Source: Desulfotomaculum nigrificans DSM 574 (GTDB taxonomy: Bacteria > Bacillota > Desulfotomaculia > Desulfotomaculales > Desulfotomaculaceae). From it: 64,000 bases of DNA. Shown here in pieces: positions 15,823 to 23,351 of this stretch (the first letter of the stretch is position 1; the number at the start of each line of letters is the position of its first letter). A program made the translations under genes and the position numbers. The notes below the pieces were generated by a model that was given only the letters and a program-made list of their open reading frames with translations, was not told where the DNA came from and made no database searches. The stretch is taken from the NCBI RefSeq assembly GCF_000189755.2, contig NZ_KI912183.1, positions 1,552,257 through 1,616,256 on the forward strand. Reading direction: 5' to 3'.

Positions 15823-17206
15823 TGGAGCAGCCCTCCTCTTCTTGTAGGTATTTTCTCAATACATGCCAGGCTTTCGGCACATTATCCCCAGCAGTTTTAA
15901 GTGCTTTTTCCAACCAGTCATCACTGTGGCTTTGCTCGCAGGACTCTTCCTCAAGGTATCTTTTGATTGTGTGCCATGCTTTAGGTACATTCAGTTGTGT
16001 TTCCACAGCAGGGTTTATCCAGTCCTCATAAGGTTTATTGGGGCCCAGGAAAGTTGCCGGGTGTTTGATGTATTTGGGTTCGGTACCGTGTGTCAAGCAG
16101 TATTGCCGGTAGTTTTGGGCAGCCAGTATCAGATCCCCGGGGTTAACACCTTCTTTTAATCTGGCTTGAAAAGCTTTAAATGCTTTTCGTTTTTCGATTT
16201 TACGGGGATATTCGGCATAGAATTCTTCAAATTCTTGGGTATATGTGTTGATAACCTGGTTATTACCTTTTCTGATCTCTTCGGGTTTATTAATATGGGT
16301 TGGAAGGTCTTGCGGCATATCTGTTTTTTCTGGCGTCAGTTTGGCAATAACAGCCTCTTCCTGCATCACGGTGTTGATAACCGCCTTTAAAAGGCCGAAG
16401 TAGCTGTGTTTGATATTACCCTGTTTTTGTTGTTGATTGGTCCTGCGGATTGCTTCAAAGACTTGTTCCGGTGTGGCTCCGGTTTCTGCGCAGAGTTGGT
16501 CTATGATAATTTGTTCCGGGTCGCTATCGGCTACCTCCAGTTGTTTGTCTTGAGCAATCTCTGCGCAATTTTGGTGCGACATATTATATCTATCTATCCA
16601 TCTATCATATATGGGTATTGTTATCTGGGTATTGTTAGAGTCAACTGGCTTTACTACGTCGTCAAATGGCTTTACCACGTGGTAAAGCTGTTTTACCACC
16701 CCCCCGCCTGTTTCAGGTGGGTTTTCGGTAATATTTTTTACCGGTAGTAAAGCAGTTTTACTACCCCCCATCTCTAAACCTGTTTGTTTTTTTACCGGTG
16801 GTAAAGTAGCTTTACCACCCTCTTCTTTCTCTGGTTCAGTTTTTACCGGTGGTAAAACTGTTTTACTACCATCATCTGTTTTGGGAGGGTCCAATAGGGC
16901 ATAGACAGTGCTTTCATGTTCCTGGTTAGGTCTGATGCGGATTGTTTTTTGTATCCAGCCTTTTTCTTCCAGTTCGTTTATTGCTTTTATTACGGTTGGT
17001 TTGCTTATTCCGCAGCATTTGGCAATGTAGTTTAGTGACGGCCATGATTGACGATCTCCGTTGGCACAACGAGCTAAAAATAACCTCACAAGTTTTGCTT
17101 TGTCTGAAAGGTCAGAGGAAAACACATCGTTATAGTCCCAAAACCAATTTTTACGGCGGTTGTCGTTTAAGTAGATTTTGGGTTCTGTAATTTGAATATC
17201 GGGCAT
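15815..17206 (-). CDS. Replication initiator/replisome organiser with internal origin
   Basis: 463 residues. Residues 1-100 hold a winged helix-turn-helix (SWPSLNYIAKCCGISKPTVI). Residues about 110-190 are a repetitive linker (TVLPPVK, TLPPVKK, ALLPVK) whose DNA contains the iterons. The C-terminal part has the phage replication-protein signature (FYAEYPRKIEKRKAFKAF, later YIKHPATFL). Such proteins bind the origin and recruit helicase through a loader, here the next gene. ATG 17206 has GGAGGG seven bases upstream; the longer frame from 17320 has none. The 5' end is duplicated at 18283-18467. Confidence 0.75.
   Translation of the reverse strand: MPDIQITEPKIYLNDNRRKNWFWDYNDVFSSDLSDKAKLVRLFLARCANGDRQSWPSLNYIAKCCGISKPTVIKAINELEEKGWIQKTIRIRPNQEHESTVYALLDPPKTDDGSKTVLPPVKTEPEKEEGGKATLPPVKKQTGLEMGGSKTALLPVKNITENPPETGGGVVKQLYHVVKPFDDVVKPVDSNNTQITIPIYDRWIDRYNMSHQNCAEIAQDKQLEVADSDPEQIIIDQLCAETGATPEQVFEAIRRTNQQQKQGNIKHSYFGLLKAVINTVMQEEAVIAKLTPEKTDMPQDLPTHINKPEEIRKGNNQVINTYTQEFEEFYAEYPRKIEKRKAFKAFQARLKEGVNPGDLILAAQNYRQYCLTHGTEPKYIKHPATFLGPNKPYEDWINPAVETQLNVPKAWHTIKRYLEEESCEQSHSDDWLEKALKTAGDNVPKAWHVLRKYLQEEEGCSID
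16576..16870. other. Putative replication origin inside the initiator gene
   Basis: Iteron-like repeats lie at 16670-16700, 16738-16765, 16791-16820 and 16843-16870, with a weaker one at 16649-16667; intervals are 68, 53 and 52 bp. Each carries three half-sites: TTTACC, its inverse GGTAAA, then TTTACC again, for example TTTACCGGTGGTAAA followed by TTTACCACC. Next to them lies an AT-rich stretch (16576-16640) with TATCTATCTATCCATCTATC and two GGGTATTGTTA direct repeats, a plausible unwinding element. Iterons within the initiator gene beside AT-rich DNA is the lambda O design. Confidence 0.6.
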
Positions 17207-17215
17207 TTTTATCCC
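17031..17215. repeat. 185-bp direct repeat, copy 1 (5' end of the initiator gene)
   Basis: Identical to 18283-18467 except at one position (17165 G, 18417 A). It covers the first 58 codons of the initiator gene plus the bases just before it. Confidence 0.95.
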
Positions 17216-17230
17216 TCCATAATTTTCTTC

Positions 17231-17264
17231 TTTAAAAAAGAAAAGCTCGGCATAAATACCGAAC
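17231..17264 (-). terminator. Terminator-like hairpin upstream of the initiator gene
   Basis: Minus strand: GTTCGGTA-TTTA-TGCCGAGC stem (with G-T pairs) at 17245-17264, followed by TTTTCTTTTTT. It lies 25 bp before the ribosome binding site, so it could attenuate initiator expression. Confidence 0.5.
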
Positions 17265-17359
17265 CTAACAATAGTAGCTTTTGGGCCGTATCTAGGGGTA
17301 GGGGTGCTGGTGGTTAACACATGGGAAAATATATTAATTACAAATATTTACAGCTTACG

Positions 17360-17388
17360 TTGACACGGCTTATTTTGGTAGCTATACT
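17360..17388 (+). promoter_or_regulatory. Sigma-A promoter of the HEPN/MNT pair
   Basis: TTGACA at 17360-17365 and TATACT at 17383-17388 with exactly 17 bp between, 38 bp before the HEPN start. Confidence 0.75.
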
Positions 17389-17425
17389 GATATAAACAGT
17401 ACATAGAGGCTGGGGAGGGGTGACA

Positions 17426-17812
17426 TTGAAAAAGCAAACAGAATATTGGGTTGCAGAATCAGAGGAAGATATTCTCACAGCTAAGATATTATTAAGGTCT
17501 GGAAGATTGCTGGAAAGTGCTTTTTTCTGCCACCTTGCATTAGAAAAAATGTTAAAAGCATTTATAGTTGAAAGACAAGACGAAATACCTCCCAAAAGCC
17601 ATAATCTTTTGGTATTAGCTAAAAAGTCAGGAATACACAAACAGATGGATGAAGAAACCATAGACTTACTCGCCGAAGTACAGCCATTCAATATCGAAGG
17701 CAGGTATCCTGAAACAAGAGAGAAGCTGCTAAGAAACACTCCGACAGCAAGATTTGCAGATATTGTGAGCAAAACGGAGGAAAAGATAAAATGGTTCAAA
17801 CAAATGCTGTAA
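17426..17812 (+). CDS. HEPN-domain protein of a HEPN/MNT pair
   Basis: About 128 residues, all helical. The pattern EYWVAESEEDILTAKILL, then SAFFCHLALEKMLKAF and PPKSHNLLVLAKK, is the HEPN domain (PF05168-like). These proteins act with MNT nucleotidyltransferases, and many HEPN toxins are RNases silenced by adenylylation by the partner. The usual Rx4-6H catalytic motif is not obvious, so RNase activity is uncertain. TTG 17426 fits GGGGAGG better than GTG 17420. The gene overlaps the MNT gene by 22 bp and reads against the backbone, indicating insertion. Confidence 0.75.
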   Translation: MKKQTEYWVAESEEDILTAKILLRSGRLLESAFFCHLALEKMLKAFIVERQDEIPPKSHNLLVLAKKSGIHKQMDEETIDLLAEVQPFNIEGRYPETREKLLRNTPTARFADIVSKTEEKIKWFKQML

Positions 17813-18123
17813 AGGAAAATATCAATAAATTAATTAATGATCTACAGAAAAAAAATATTCGTGTAAGCTATATCGTTTTATACGGTTCTCATGCTAAAGG
17901 AAGGGCAGGAAAAGACAGTGACATAGACATTGCTGTTATATCTCCTGATTTTGGCCAAAACCCTTTAAACGATAGCAAAGTTGTTTATAAGTCAATTTTT
18001 AATCTTGATATAGAGCCAAACTTTGATGTCAAAACCTACTCCCCGGAAGAATTTGAGAAAAACAACCATTATTTTGTGCAAGAAATAAAGCGAACTGGTA
18101 AAAAAATATATCCTTCAGTGTAA
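17791..18123 (+). CDS. MNT-family nucleotidyltransferase (antitoxin partner)
   Basis: 110 residues with the minimal nucleotidyltransferase signature YIVLYGSHAKGRAGKDSDID: GS, then D-x-D for metal and nucleotide binding. In HEPN/MNT systems this enzyme modifies and neutralises the HEPN partner. It overlaps the HEPN gene and is followed directly by an intrinsic terminator, so the pair is a self-contained two-gene unit. Confidence 0.8.
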   Translation: MVQTNAVKENINKLINDLQKKNIRVSYIVLYGSHAKGRAGKDSDIDIAVISPDFGQNPLNDSKVVYKSIFNLDIEPNFDVKTYSPEEFEKNNHYFVQEIKRTGKKIYPSV

Positions 18124-18127
18124 AATA

Positions 18128-18150
18128 CCGCCTATCCCGGCGGTTTTTTC
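18128..18150 (+). terminator. Intrinsic terminator of the HEPN/MNT pair
   Basis: CCGCC/GGCGG stem (18128-18143) followed by TTTTTTC, a few bases after the MNT stop codon. Confidence 0.8.
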
Positions 18151-18172
18151 TTCTGGCAGATGTTAAAAATCT

Positions 18173-18458
18173 GCCAGAGCCTTAGGGTTTTTTACCGCTG
18201 GCTTTGGTTTTTCAATGAGTGGTTCTTCTTTTTTAGGTTTTTCATCCGGCTTGTCATTTATTGAGATACCACTTGCCAGTAATTTAGTGACGGCCATGAT
18301 TGACGATCTCCGTTGGCACAACGAGCTAAAAATAACCTCACAAGTTTTGCTTTGTCTGAAAGGTCAGAGGAAAACACATCGTTATAGTCCCAAAACCAAT
18401 TTTTACGGCGGTTGTCATTTAAGTAGATTTTGGGTTCTGTAATTTGAATATCGGGCAT
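18173..18458 (-). pseudogene. Truncated copy of the initiator 5' end joined to a foreign tail
   Basis: From ATG 18458 the frame encodes the first 58 residues of the initiator and then runs into WQVVSQ and stops near 18258. Past the break another frame reads SGISINDKPDEKPKKEEPLI and ends NPKALADF at a stop near 18173; it looks like the C-terminal tail of an unrelated lost protein. It keeps the start region but no full domain, so it should not be functional. Confidence 0.75.
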
Positions 18459-18467
18459 TTTTATCCC
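18283..18467. repeat. 185-bp direct repeat, copy 2
   Basis: Second copy of 17031-17215, offset 1252 bp, with one mismatch. The two copies bracket the HEPN/MNT module. Confidence 0.95.
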
Positions 18468-18490
18468 CCTTTTGGCTCAGATGTTTCTCT

Positions 18491-18524
18491 TAAAAAATAA
18501 AAGCCTACGGGATATACCGTGGGC
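18491..18524 (-). terminator. Intrinsic terminator after parR
   Basis: GCCTACGG/CCGTGGGC (18503-18524) followed on the minus strand by TTTTATTTTTTA. It lies just after the parR stop and about 20 bp before the original initiator ribosome binding site. Confidence 0.7.
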
Positions 18525-18529
18525 ATGTT

Positions 18530-18802
18530 TTAGAAGTCGATAAAACCTTCCAAAAGAGTTGATAAACCGCTGTTTTCTTCTTGCTTTTCTTCCTTTTGGA
18601 CGGTAATTACCTTGATATTTTTAATTTCGTTCTGTATTTGTTCAAACCCCAGTTTTATTTCTTCCTGCAAGGACAAAAAGAGAGCTTCAAAGCGTAAACC
18701 AAGTTCAATTAGTTCCCTGGCCCTGTCTCCCCGTTTGCCTTTAGGCAGGGTAAATAAAACGTGATCTTCAGGGAGCTTAATATGGAAATTTTTTAAGGCC
18801 AT
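18530..18802 (-). CDS. parR: ParR-like DNA-binding partition adaptor
   Basis: 90 residues. The N-terminal FHIKLPEDHVLFTLPKGKRGDRARELIELG looks like a ribbon-helix-helix (beta strand, then two helices), followed by a helical region and an acidic C-terminal tail ending in LSTLLEGFIDF, which could bind filament ends. Size, position directly downstream of the actin-like gene and end motif fit the ParR/AlfB class that links a centromere to ParM filaments. The sequence identity of such proteins is low, so the assignment rests mainly on context. Confidence 0.65.
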   Translation of the reverse strand: MALKNFHIKLPEDHVLFTLPKGKRGDRARELIELGLRFEALFLSLQEEIKLGFEQIQNEIKNIKVITVQKEEKQEENSGLSTLLEGFIDF

Positions 18803-18858
18803 GTATCACCGCCTCCGGCCAGTCATTTCAAGGCATTAAGACCGTTTTTTTATTATTT

Positions 18859-18896
18859 TGTAACATCCCATCTTTGGTAATTTATGGGATGTTACA
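18859..18896. repeat. 13-bp inverted repeat between parM and parR
   Basis: TGTAACATCCCAT (18859-18871) and ATGGGATGTTACA (18884-18896) with a 12-nt spacer. It could be a ParR-binding operator/centromere element or an mRNA hairpin setting the ParM to ParR ratio. Confidence 0.55.
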
Positions 18897-18948
18897 ATTT
18901 ATCATTTTTTAACCTCTCAGCCCTTGATTCTTCTGGGTTAAAGCGGTA

Positions 18949-19941
18949 TCACGCTGTTTTTGTTTTATTCATGGCAATTTGTGCCATTTTGTAAAAACCA
19001 ACAGCATTGGCAAACTGGGGATCATTAATTTGTTGAACCTGGGGTAGCATATTTTTAATAGCATCACCCAGTTCTATTGCCCCACCGCCGGCCATTAGTA
19101 TCTGGTCAATCATTCCAATATGTTCTGTCCATATTTCTCTGATTGATGATGTTATGGCTCTTGCGGCATAGTTTTTGGCGTCCCTGACCATATCTTCGAT
19201 ATTAATTTCTTGGCCATTATATCTGACCCCTTTACGCTTCCATATATTCATGGCATTGATCAGGGTAAGCGATGCCCCTGTTTGTCTTGTGAAGTTATCA
19301 AGAAACAGCTGCAGTGCCCGGGATACTCCCTGATTAACTGACCGGAAATAAGTAGGCAGGGGAGTAATCACCCCATCATTGCATTCAAACAGCACCATAT
19401 CGGTAGTAAAGAATCCTATGTCAATCAAGCCGATTAGGCCGTTTTTGGGGATATTATCAAGGGAATAGACTGCACCAACGCCCTGGGCAAAGCAAAATAC
19501 GTTGGAAAAGGTAATGTATCTCTCCGGTCCGCCGTCAATACTGACGTATGCATTGATAGATTTTAGTGTTTTAATCACGTCTTCCCTGTACTGTTTATTT
19601 TTATATGTGTTGATCGGTAGGCCTACAGCCAGATCCACGCTGTCCTTTGCACCTATCAGGCCGGCAGCAGCCAGGGCCAGCACCGCGCTGGCCTCTTTGG
19701 TGAATTTTTGATTGTCCAGACTGAGTTCTACCGCCCGTCCTTCCTTGATCGCTCTTTCCCCGAATGAAAGGGTTCTCTTTTTGATTTCCCCGGGTTTTTT
19801 GAGTTCGATAATATGCCCGATGGTGTTAAATCCTTCGATGGTGTTTGCATCAGACGGCGCTACTGCAGATGGAAATATGACTCTGTTATCGGATGATACG
19901 GCCTTTGTGTAGCCAAAACCAAGATCGATAGCTATTTGCAT
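18949..19941 (-). CDS. parM: ParM/Alp-type actin-like partition ATPase
   Basis: 330 residues with the actin-fold motifs in order: phosphate-1 IAIDLGFGYTKAV at the N-terminus, phosphate-2 GLIDIGFFTTDMV near 170, and adenosine LMAGGGAIEL near 285. Plasmid relatives polymerise on ATP and push sister plasmids apart, giving low-copy plasmids stable inheritance. AAAGGAGTGA lies before ATG. The gene overlaps the HD-GYP gene by 10 bp, so the two are cotranslated, which is unusual for a partition operon. Confidence 0.85.
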   Translation of the reverse strand: MQIAIDLGFGYTKAVSSDNRVIFPSAVAPSDANTIEGFNTIGHIIELKKPGEIKKRTLSFGERAIKEGRAVELSLDNQKFTKEASAVLALAAAGLIGAKDSVDLAVGLPINTYKNKQYREDVIKTLKSINAYVSIDGGPERYITFSNVFCFAQGVGAVYSLDNIPKNGLIGLIDIGFFTTDMVLFECNDGVITPLPTYFRSVNQGVSRALQLFLDNFTRQTGASLTLINAMNIWKRKGVRYNGQEINIEDMVRDAKNYAARAITSSIREIWTEHIGMIDQILMAGGGAIELGDAIKNMLPQVQQINDPQFANAVGFYKMAQIAMNKTKTA

Positions 19942-20516
19942 AAAATTTTCACTCCTTTTAACTTTTCTCCCTCTGGTTTGCTGATCGCCAGCGCCTTAAC
20001 CACCTGCTCCGGGGCGAATCTGGCTATTTCCGACAGGGCTACTTCCGGGGTGAAGGCTTTCACCGTGCGGTAGTCCCTTTTTGCCACCATAGCGGTATAC
20101 ACATCACAGGCTGCCAGCACCAGAGAGTCAAGGGGCGGGTCGTATATGCCATGCGGGTAGCCACGCCCGCCGGGCCTTTCGTGGTGCTGACATACCAGGC
20201 GCAGGATGTCCCGTGGAATGTCCGGCCATACTTTTAAAATGATTTTTTCGCTTTGCAGAGTGTGAGTCTGTATAATACTCCACTCGTGCGGCTGGATAGG
20301 CGTTTTATAAAACAACTCCTTCGGCCAGGTAGTCTTGCCTAGGTCATGTAAAAATGCAGCTGTCCCCAGATATGTTACTTTCTCACTGTCAAAGTCCATG
20401 GCAATAGCTGTTTTGATAGCTAATTCCATTGTTTTAACAGCGTGCTGGTGTAAAATAGGTATCGGCTTCATCATCTTTTCCGCCCAGTACAAGTCTTTAA
20501 TTTTCAGGGTTAACAC
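19932..20516 (-). CDS. HD-GYP domain phosphohydrolase
   Basis: 194 residues, an almost bare HD-GYP domain: FLHDLGK (HD metal site), then HHERPGGRGYPHGI (HHE and GYP). HD-GYP enzymes hydrolyse cyclic-di-GMP or related dinucleotides. GTG 20516 overlaps the binding site GGCGG. The related fragment at 22115 starts ATG-AAA-GAC with the same site, so the equivalent CTG at 20507 may be the true start. It heads the HD-GYP/parM/parR operon; with the GGDEF protein at 29832 the element carries both halves of a cyclic-di-GMP circuit. Confidence 0.8.
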   Translation of the reverse strand: MLTLKIKDLYWAEKMMKPIPILHQHAVKTMELAIKTAIAMDFDSEKVTYLGTAAFLHDLGKTTWPKELFYKTPIQPHEWSIIQTHTLQSEKIILKVWPDIPRDILRLVCQHHERPGGRGYPHGIYDPPLDSLVLAACDVYTAMVAKRDYRTVKAFTPEVALSEIARFAPEQVVKALAISKPEGEKLKGVKILCK

Positions 20517-20540
20517 CGCCTTTATTCTAAATTTTTGTAC

Positions 20541-20574
20541 TTACAAAATAAAAACCTCCGTACAAATCGGAGGT
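20541..20574 (-). terminator. Intrinsic terminator upstream of the HD-GYP gene
   Basis: ACCTCCG/CGGAGGT (20554-20574) followed on the minus strand by TTTTATTTTGTAAG. Only 25-35 bp separate it from the HD-GYP start, so there is little room for a promoter in between. Confidence 0.65.
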
Positions 20575-20696
20575 ATGCGCGTACCTTATAAATATTTCCT
20601 TTATTCAATCATTTAGCAACTGAGAAGTTGATCTATATTTCACTGGACAGTGTTACCGATCATGCTCATTAACCGGTTCTTCTCAATGAAATCCTC

Positions 20697-20820
20697 TCAG
20701 TAGGTTTCCTTGATCCTGATCTGCCCACCAGGGAGCGGGTAAACCTTCAAAAGCTTATTTTTTTGACCACCGCCAGATCGTTGTCCGGCTCACACCCAGT
20801 CTCTTTATCACCTCCAGCAC
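20697..20820 (-). pseudogene. Excisionase/MerR-type HTH fragment, frameshifted
   Basis: From GTG 20820 the frame reads LEVIKRLGVSRTTIWRWSKK and stops at 20755. Dropping one A from the following A7 run restores NKLLKVYPLPGGQIRIKETY up to 20697, the wing and end of a winged HTH like excisionases. It is either a decayed recombination directionality factor or a read error in the homopolymer. The N-terminal half of the usual domain is missing. Confidence 0.6.
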
Positions 20821-20938
20821 AATTTGTTGAAAATAATATTCTTATACCACAATTTAACAAGTTCCCATAATGACTATTGACAAGCAATTAAATCTATGCA
20901 ACTAATTAGGATAAGAATTCATAATTATAGGATGAGCC

Positions 20939-21772
20939 ATGACTGAAAAAATAACACCAATAAAAATGGTTTTAAAGATAATCTGTTTTTTCTCTTTTAT
21001 AGTAATTTCTGGCCTAATTATAGGCTTTCTAAATACTAAATATTCAATTGGTTTAAATAAAAGTGATATTGAATTATTCTGGGGCTCAACAATCTATTTA
21101 GTTAGTTTTCTGGTCTTTATTCCAGGGTTATGGAAAGAATTCAAAAAGCAGTTAATAACCGCAAATCTTCTTAAAGCAGTATTAATTCCGTTAATTTTTA
21201 TCTTTACAGTGGATTATATCTCATACATAATTCGTTATATTCCTTTAATCTTTGGGTACCAAGCAATAGAGGTTGCTGCTGGACAGCATACAAGGAATTA
21301 TGGTTATCTCAGTATTTGGTCACTTCTTTTTAAAGGCATATTTCCGGCCTTTAATGAAGAGATTCTGTTTAGATTTTTACCATATAATGGGTTGCTGCTT
21401 TTAGTTTCCTTTTTATATCATGAGCGTAACAATATTAGCGAACCAAATACTAAGAATATTATTTTTGTATTGCTTTATAAATTTTTTAATTTCTTAACAA
21501 TACTTTCTAAAATTATTTATATATCACTTTTCAAAGAAAAAGATACTTTTGCAACATGTTTATGGGTTCTGGGATTCTCTTTTTTATTTGCTATGGCTCA
21601 TGAACCCAATATAATAAACTTCTATTTATACTTTATTCCAGGAGTTATTTTTTCTGTTTCTTTTCTTAAATATGGACTTTTATCATCAATGATTTGCCAT
21701 GCTGTTAGTAACTATACATCTCCATTATGGAATAAATTAGCTATTCTTACCCTTGTTCATTTTTTAAAGTGA
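20939..21772 (+). CDS. CPBP-family intramembrane metalloprotease
   Basis: 277 residues with about seven hydrophobic segments. The CPBP (Abi/CAAX-protease-like) motifs are present: FNEEILFRF (EExxxR) near 147, FAMAHEP near 220 and a final ICHAVSN near 260. Relatives process prenylated proteins or give immunity to bacteriocins, and some limit phages. It is markedly more AT-rich than its neighbours and lies on the opposite strand, so it was probably acquired. The binding site is weak (AGGATGAGCC). Confidence 0.75.
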   Translation: MTEKITPIKMVLKIICFFSFIVISGLIIGFLNTKYSIGLNKSDIELFWGSTIYLVSFLVFIPGLWKEFKKQLITANLLKAVLIPLIFIFTVDYISYIIRYIPLIFGYQAIEVAAGQHTRNYGYLSIWSLLFKGIFPAFNEEILFRFLPYNGLLLLVSFLYHERNNISEPNTKNIIFVLLYKFFNFLTILSKIIYISLFKEKDTFATCLWVLGFSFLFAMAHEPNIINFYLYFIPGVIFSVSFLKYGLLSSMICHAVSNYTSPLWNKLAILTLVHFLK

Positions 21773-21931
21773 TCGATTTAATAGGCCCATAAATCTATGC
21801 AATATTTTTTTAAATGTGATAAATATTAACCAGAATCCAATAAAAACAGGGATTCCAAGGATTGCATATAAGAACATTAATGTCTGTTTATTAGGTATTG
21901 TAAATACAGGTGCAACATTTAATTCAATCAA
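21764..21931 (-). CDS. Small 55-residue membrane peptide convergent to the CPBP gene
   Basis: TTG 21931 has AAAGGGG eight bases upstream and an open frame of 56 codons. The product has a hydrophobic core (TLMFLYAILGIPVFIGFWLI) followed by a basic, amphipathic end (KKILHRF). Its stop codon lies within the end of the CPBP gene. Convergent pairing with a CPBP protease suggests, but does not prove, a peptide substrate, toxin or immunity pair. Confidence 0.45.
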   Translation of the reverse strand: MIELNVAPVFTIPNKQTLMFLYAILGIPVFIGFWLIFITFKKILHRFMGLLNRSL

Positions 21932-22001
21932 AATTTATACCCCTTTCCATATTGAAATACTGCATCACCGTGTGGTATTCTCTCGGTTACCGTTTTTACT
22001 A

Positions 22002-22115
22002 TCAAAGGGACAAAGTAACCGCTGTTTTGATAGCTAATTCCATTGTTTTAACAGCGTGCTGGTATAATACGGGTATCGGCTTTATTTTCTTTTCTGCCCA
22101 GTACAAGTCTTTCAT
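22002..22115 (-). pseudogene. Truncated paralogue of the HD-GYP N-terminus
   Basis: ATG 22115 encodes 37 residues (MKDLYWAEKKIKPIPVLYQH, then AVKTMELAIKTA) almost the same as the HD-GYP N-terminus, then VTLSL and stop. DNA similarity to 20405-20530 is roughly 85 percent and extends into the leader and terminator hairpin. With the intact gene it brackets the CPBP module. The stretch 21932-22001 shows nothing I recognise. Confidence 0.75.
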
Positions 22116-22150
22116 GGTTAACACCACCTTTTCTTTAATTTTGGTGCCTA

Positions 22151-22178
22151 TAAAAAAACCCCCACCGTATTGGTGGGG
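22151..22178 (-). terminator. Intrinsic terminator
   Basis: CCCCACC/GGTGGGG (22160-22178) followed on the minus strand by GTTTTTTTATA; it lies in front of the HD-GYP fragment, matching the terminator before the intact gene. Confidence 0.65.
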
Positions 22179-22271
22179 CGGAATATAAGTAACAGTTACA
22201 GAGTCTTTTAATTCCTGTGAAATTTAAATATTCTTCTCATATTCATACTTCCATAAAATCACCTTTAAATA

Positions 22272-22310
22272 TAAAAAACGGGCCAGATTCTAATATGAAC
22301 CCAGCCCGTT
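22272..22310 (-). terminator. Intrinsic terminator after the Thr/Pro-rich exported protein
   Basis: AACGGGC/GCCCGTT (22277-22310, 20-nt loop) with a T-run on the minus strand just after the stop at 22318. Confidence 0.7.
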
Positions 22311-22317
22311 TTGATTG

Positions 22318-23337
22318 TTAATTTACCATTGTGAAGTTCAAATTAGCCATGGACAAGTCTCCATATCCGGCCATCATAAATTCAATCTGCTGCTGGCCGG
22401 TTACGGTAAATTCTTTAGACCAGGTTACCTTACCTCCTTTAATTTCAGCAACCTTTTCCCCGTTGAAGTACGCCGTGATATTTACTGTAGCTGGTATTCC
22501 TAGTACACTTAATAATTTTATGGTTGATGGGTTAGAAGTGTTCAGGGTTGCTTTTACTACCCCGGCGCCAACAAACTTAAATGGGGCTGGGTTTTGTGCC
22601 TGAACAGGTACCTCCGGTACATTCACCGGGGGAACTTCGGGCTCCACAATCGGGGGCTCAACTACTGGAGGATCTTCTACTGTAGGGTCTTCTGTAGGGT
22701 CTTCGGCTGGAGTTGTTACTGCACCTCCCCCACTAACAGGGGGAGTAGTAGGTGTTTCAGTGCCAGGCTGTTCTCCAGTTTGACCATCACTGGTTTGATT
22801 ATCCCCTGCGGGTTCGGTAGGATCGGTGGCCACCGCTCCGTCAGCTGGTGGTTCATCAACCGGTGTTGTTACATCTCCAGGAGCATTAATAGGGGGTTCA
22901 GATGGTGTTTCAGGTTCACTTTGTTCCCCTCCCGGTTGTACTTCATCTGTTGGAGTAGTATCCCCCGTCGTGGGTTCAGTAGGGGTCACCTCAGTTGGGG
23001 CCTGCACATCGCCGCCAGTTGGTTCACTAGACTGATTATCACTACCAGAGTTATCTGCCGGCTGTGTATCTACCGAAGTTGGTTCTCCCCCGACTGGAGT
23101 AGAATCGGAAGTCCCGGATTGTTGGTCCGTTGAAGCTGTATCTCCCACACTTGCCGACGTGTCTGGGTTGCTTGAGGTATCAGGTGTCGTAGAATTTTCT
23201 GATACACTCTCGGTTTGACTTGCTTCAGATGATGGCGATGTTGATACTGCATCCTCTGCAAAGGCCGGGGACACTAATGAACACAGCATTATACCTGTTG
23301 CAAATATGCTTACCAAAGATTTCTTACTAAAAAACAA
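22318..23337 (-). CDS. Exported protein with long Thr/Pro/Ser/Glu-rich stalk
   Basis: 339 residues: a signal peptide (Lys-Lys, hydrophobic core, AFA-E cleavage near 28), about 220 residues of low complexity rich in T, P, S, E, D and G, and a C-terminal beta-rich domain of about 85 residues. That domain contains GIPATVNITAYFNGEKVAEI and ends QQQIEFMMAGYGDLS. The same domain forms most of the next protein (23352-23861). The stalk could span the cell wall. TTG 23337 is preceded by GGAGGG. A surface or pilus-accessory role is an inference. Confidence 0.6.
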   Translation of the reverse strand: MFFSKKSLVSIFATGIMLCSLVSPAFAEDAVSTSPSSEASQTESVSENSTTPDTSSNPDTSASVGDTASTDQQSGTSDSTPVGGEPTSVDTQPADNSGSDNQSSEPTGGDVQAPTEVTPTEPTTGDTTPTDEVQPGGEQSEPETPSEPPINAPGDVTTPVDEPPADGAVATDPTEPAGDNQTSDGQTGEQPGTETPTTPPVSGGGAVTTPAEDPTEDPTVEDPPVVEPPIVEPEVPPVNVPEVPVQAQNPAPFKFVGAGVVKATLNTSNPSTIKLLSVLGIPATVNITAYFNGEKVAEIKGGKVTWSKEFTVTGQQQIEFMMAGYGDLSMANLNFTMVN

Positions 23338-23351
23338 ATTGATCCCTCCAC

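Noticed and set aside
17031-18467. Inserted transposon bounded by terminal repeats
   Set aside because: The repeats are direct copies of coding sequence, and no transposase or inverted ends are present.
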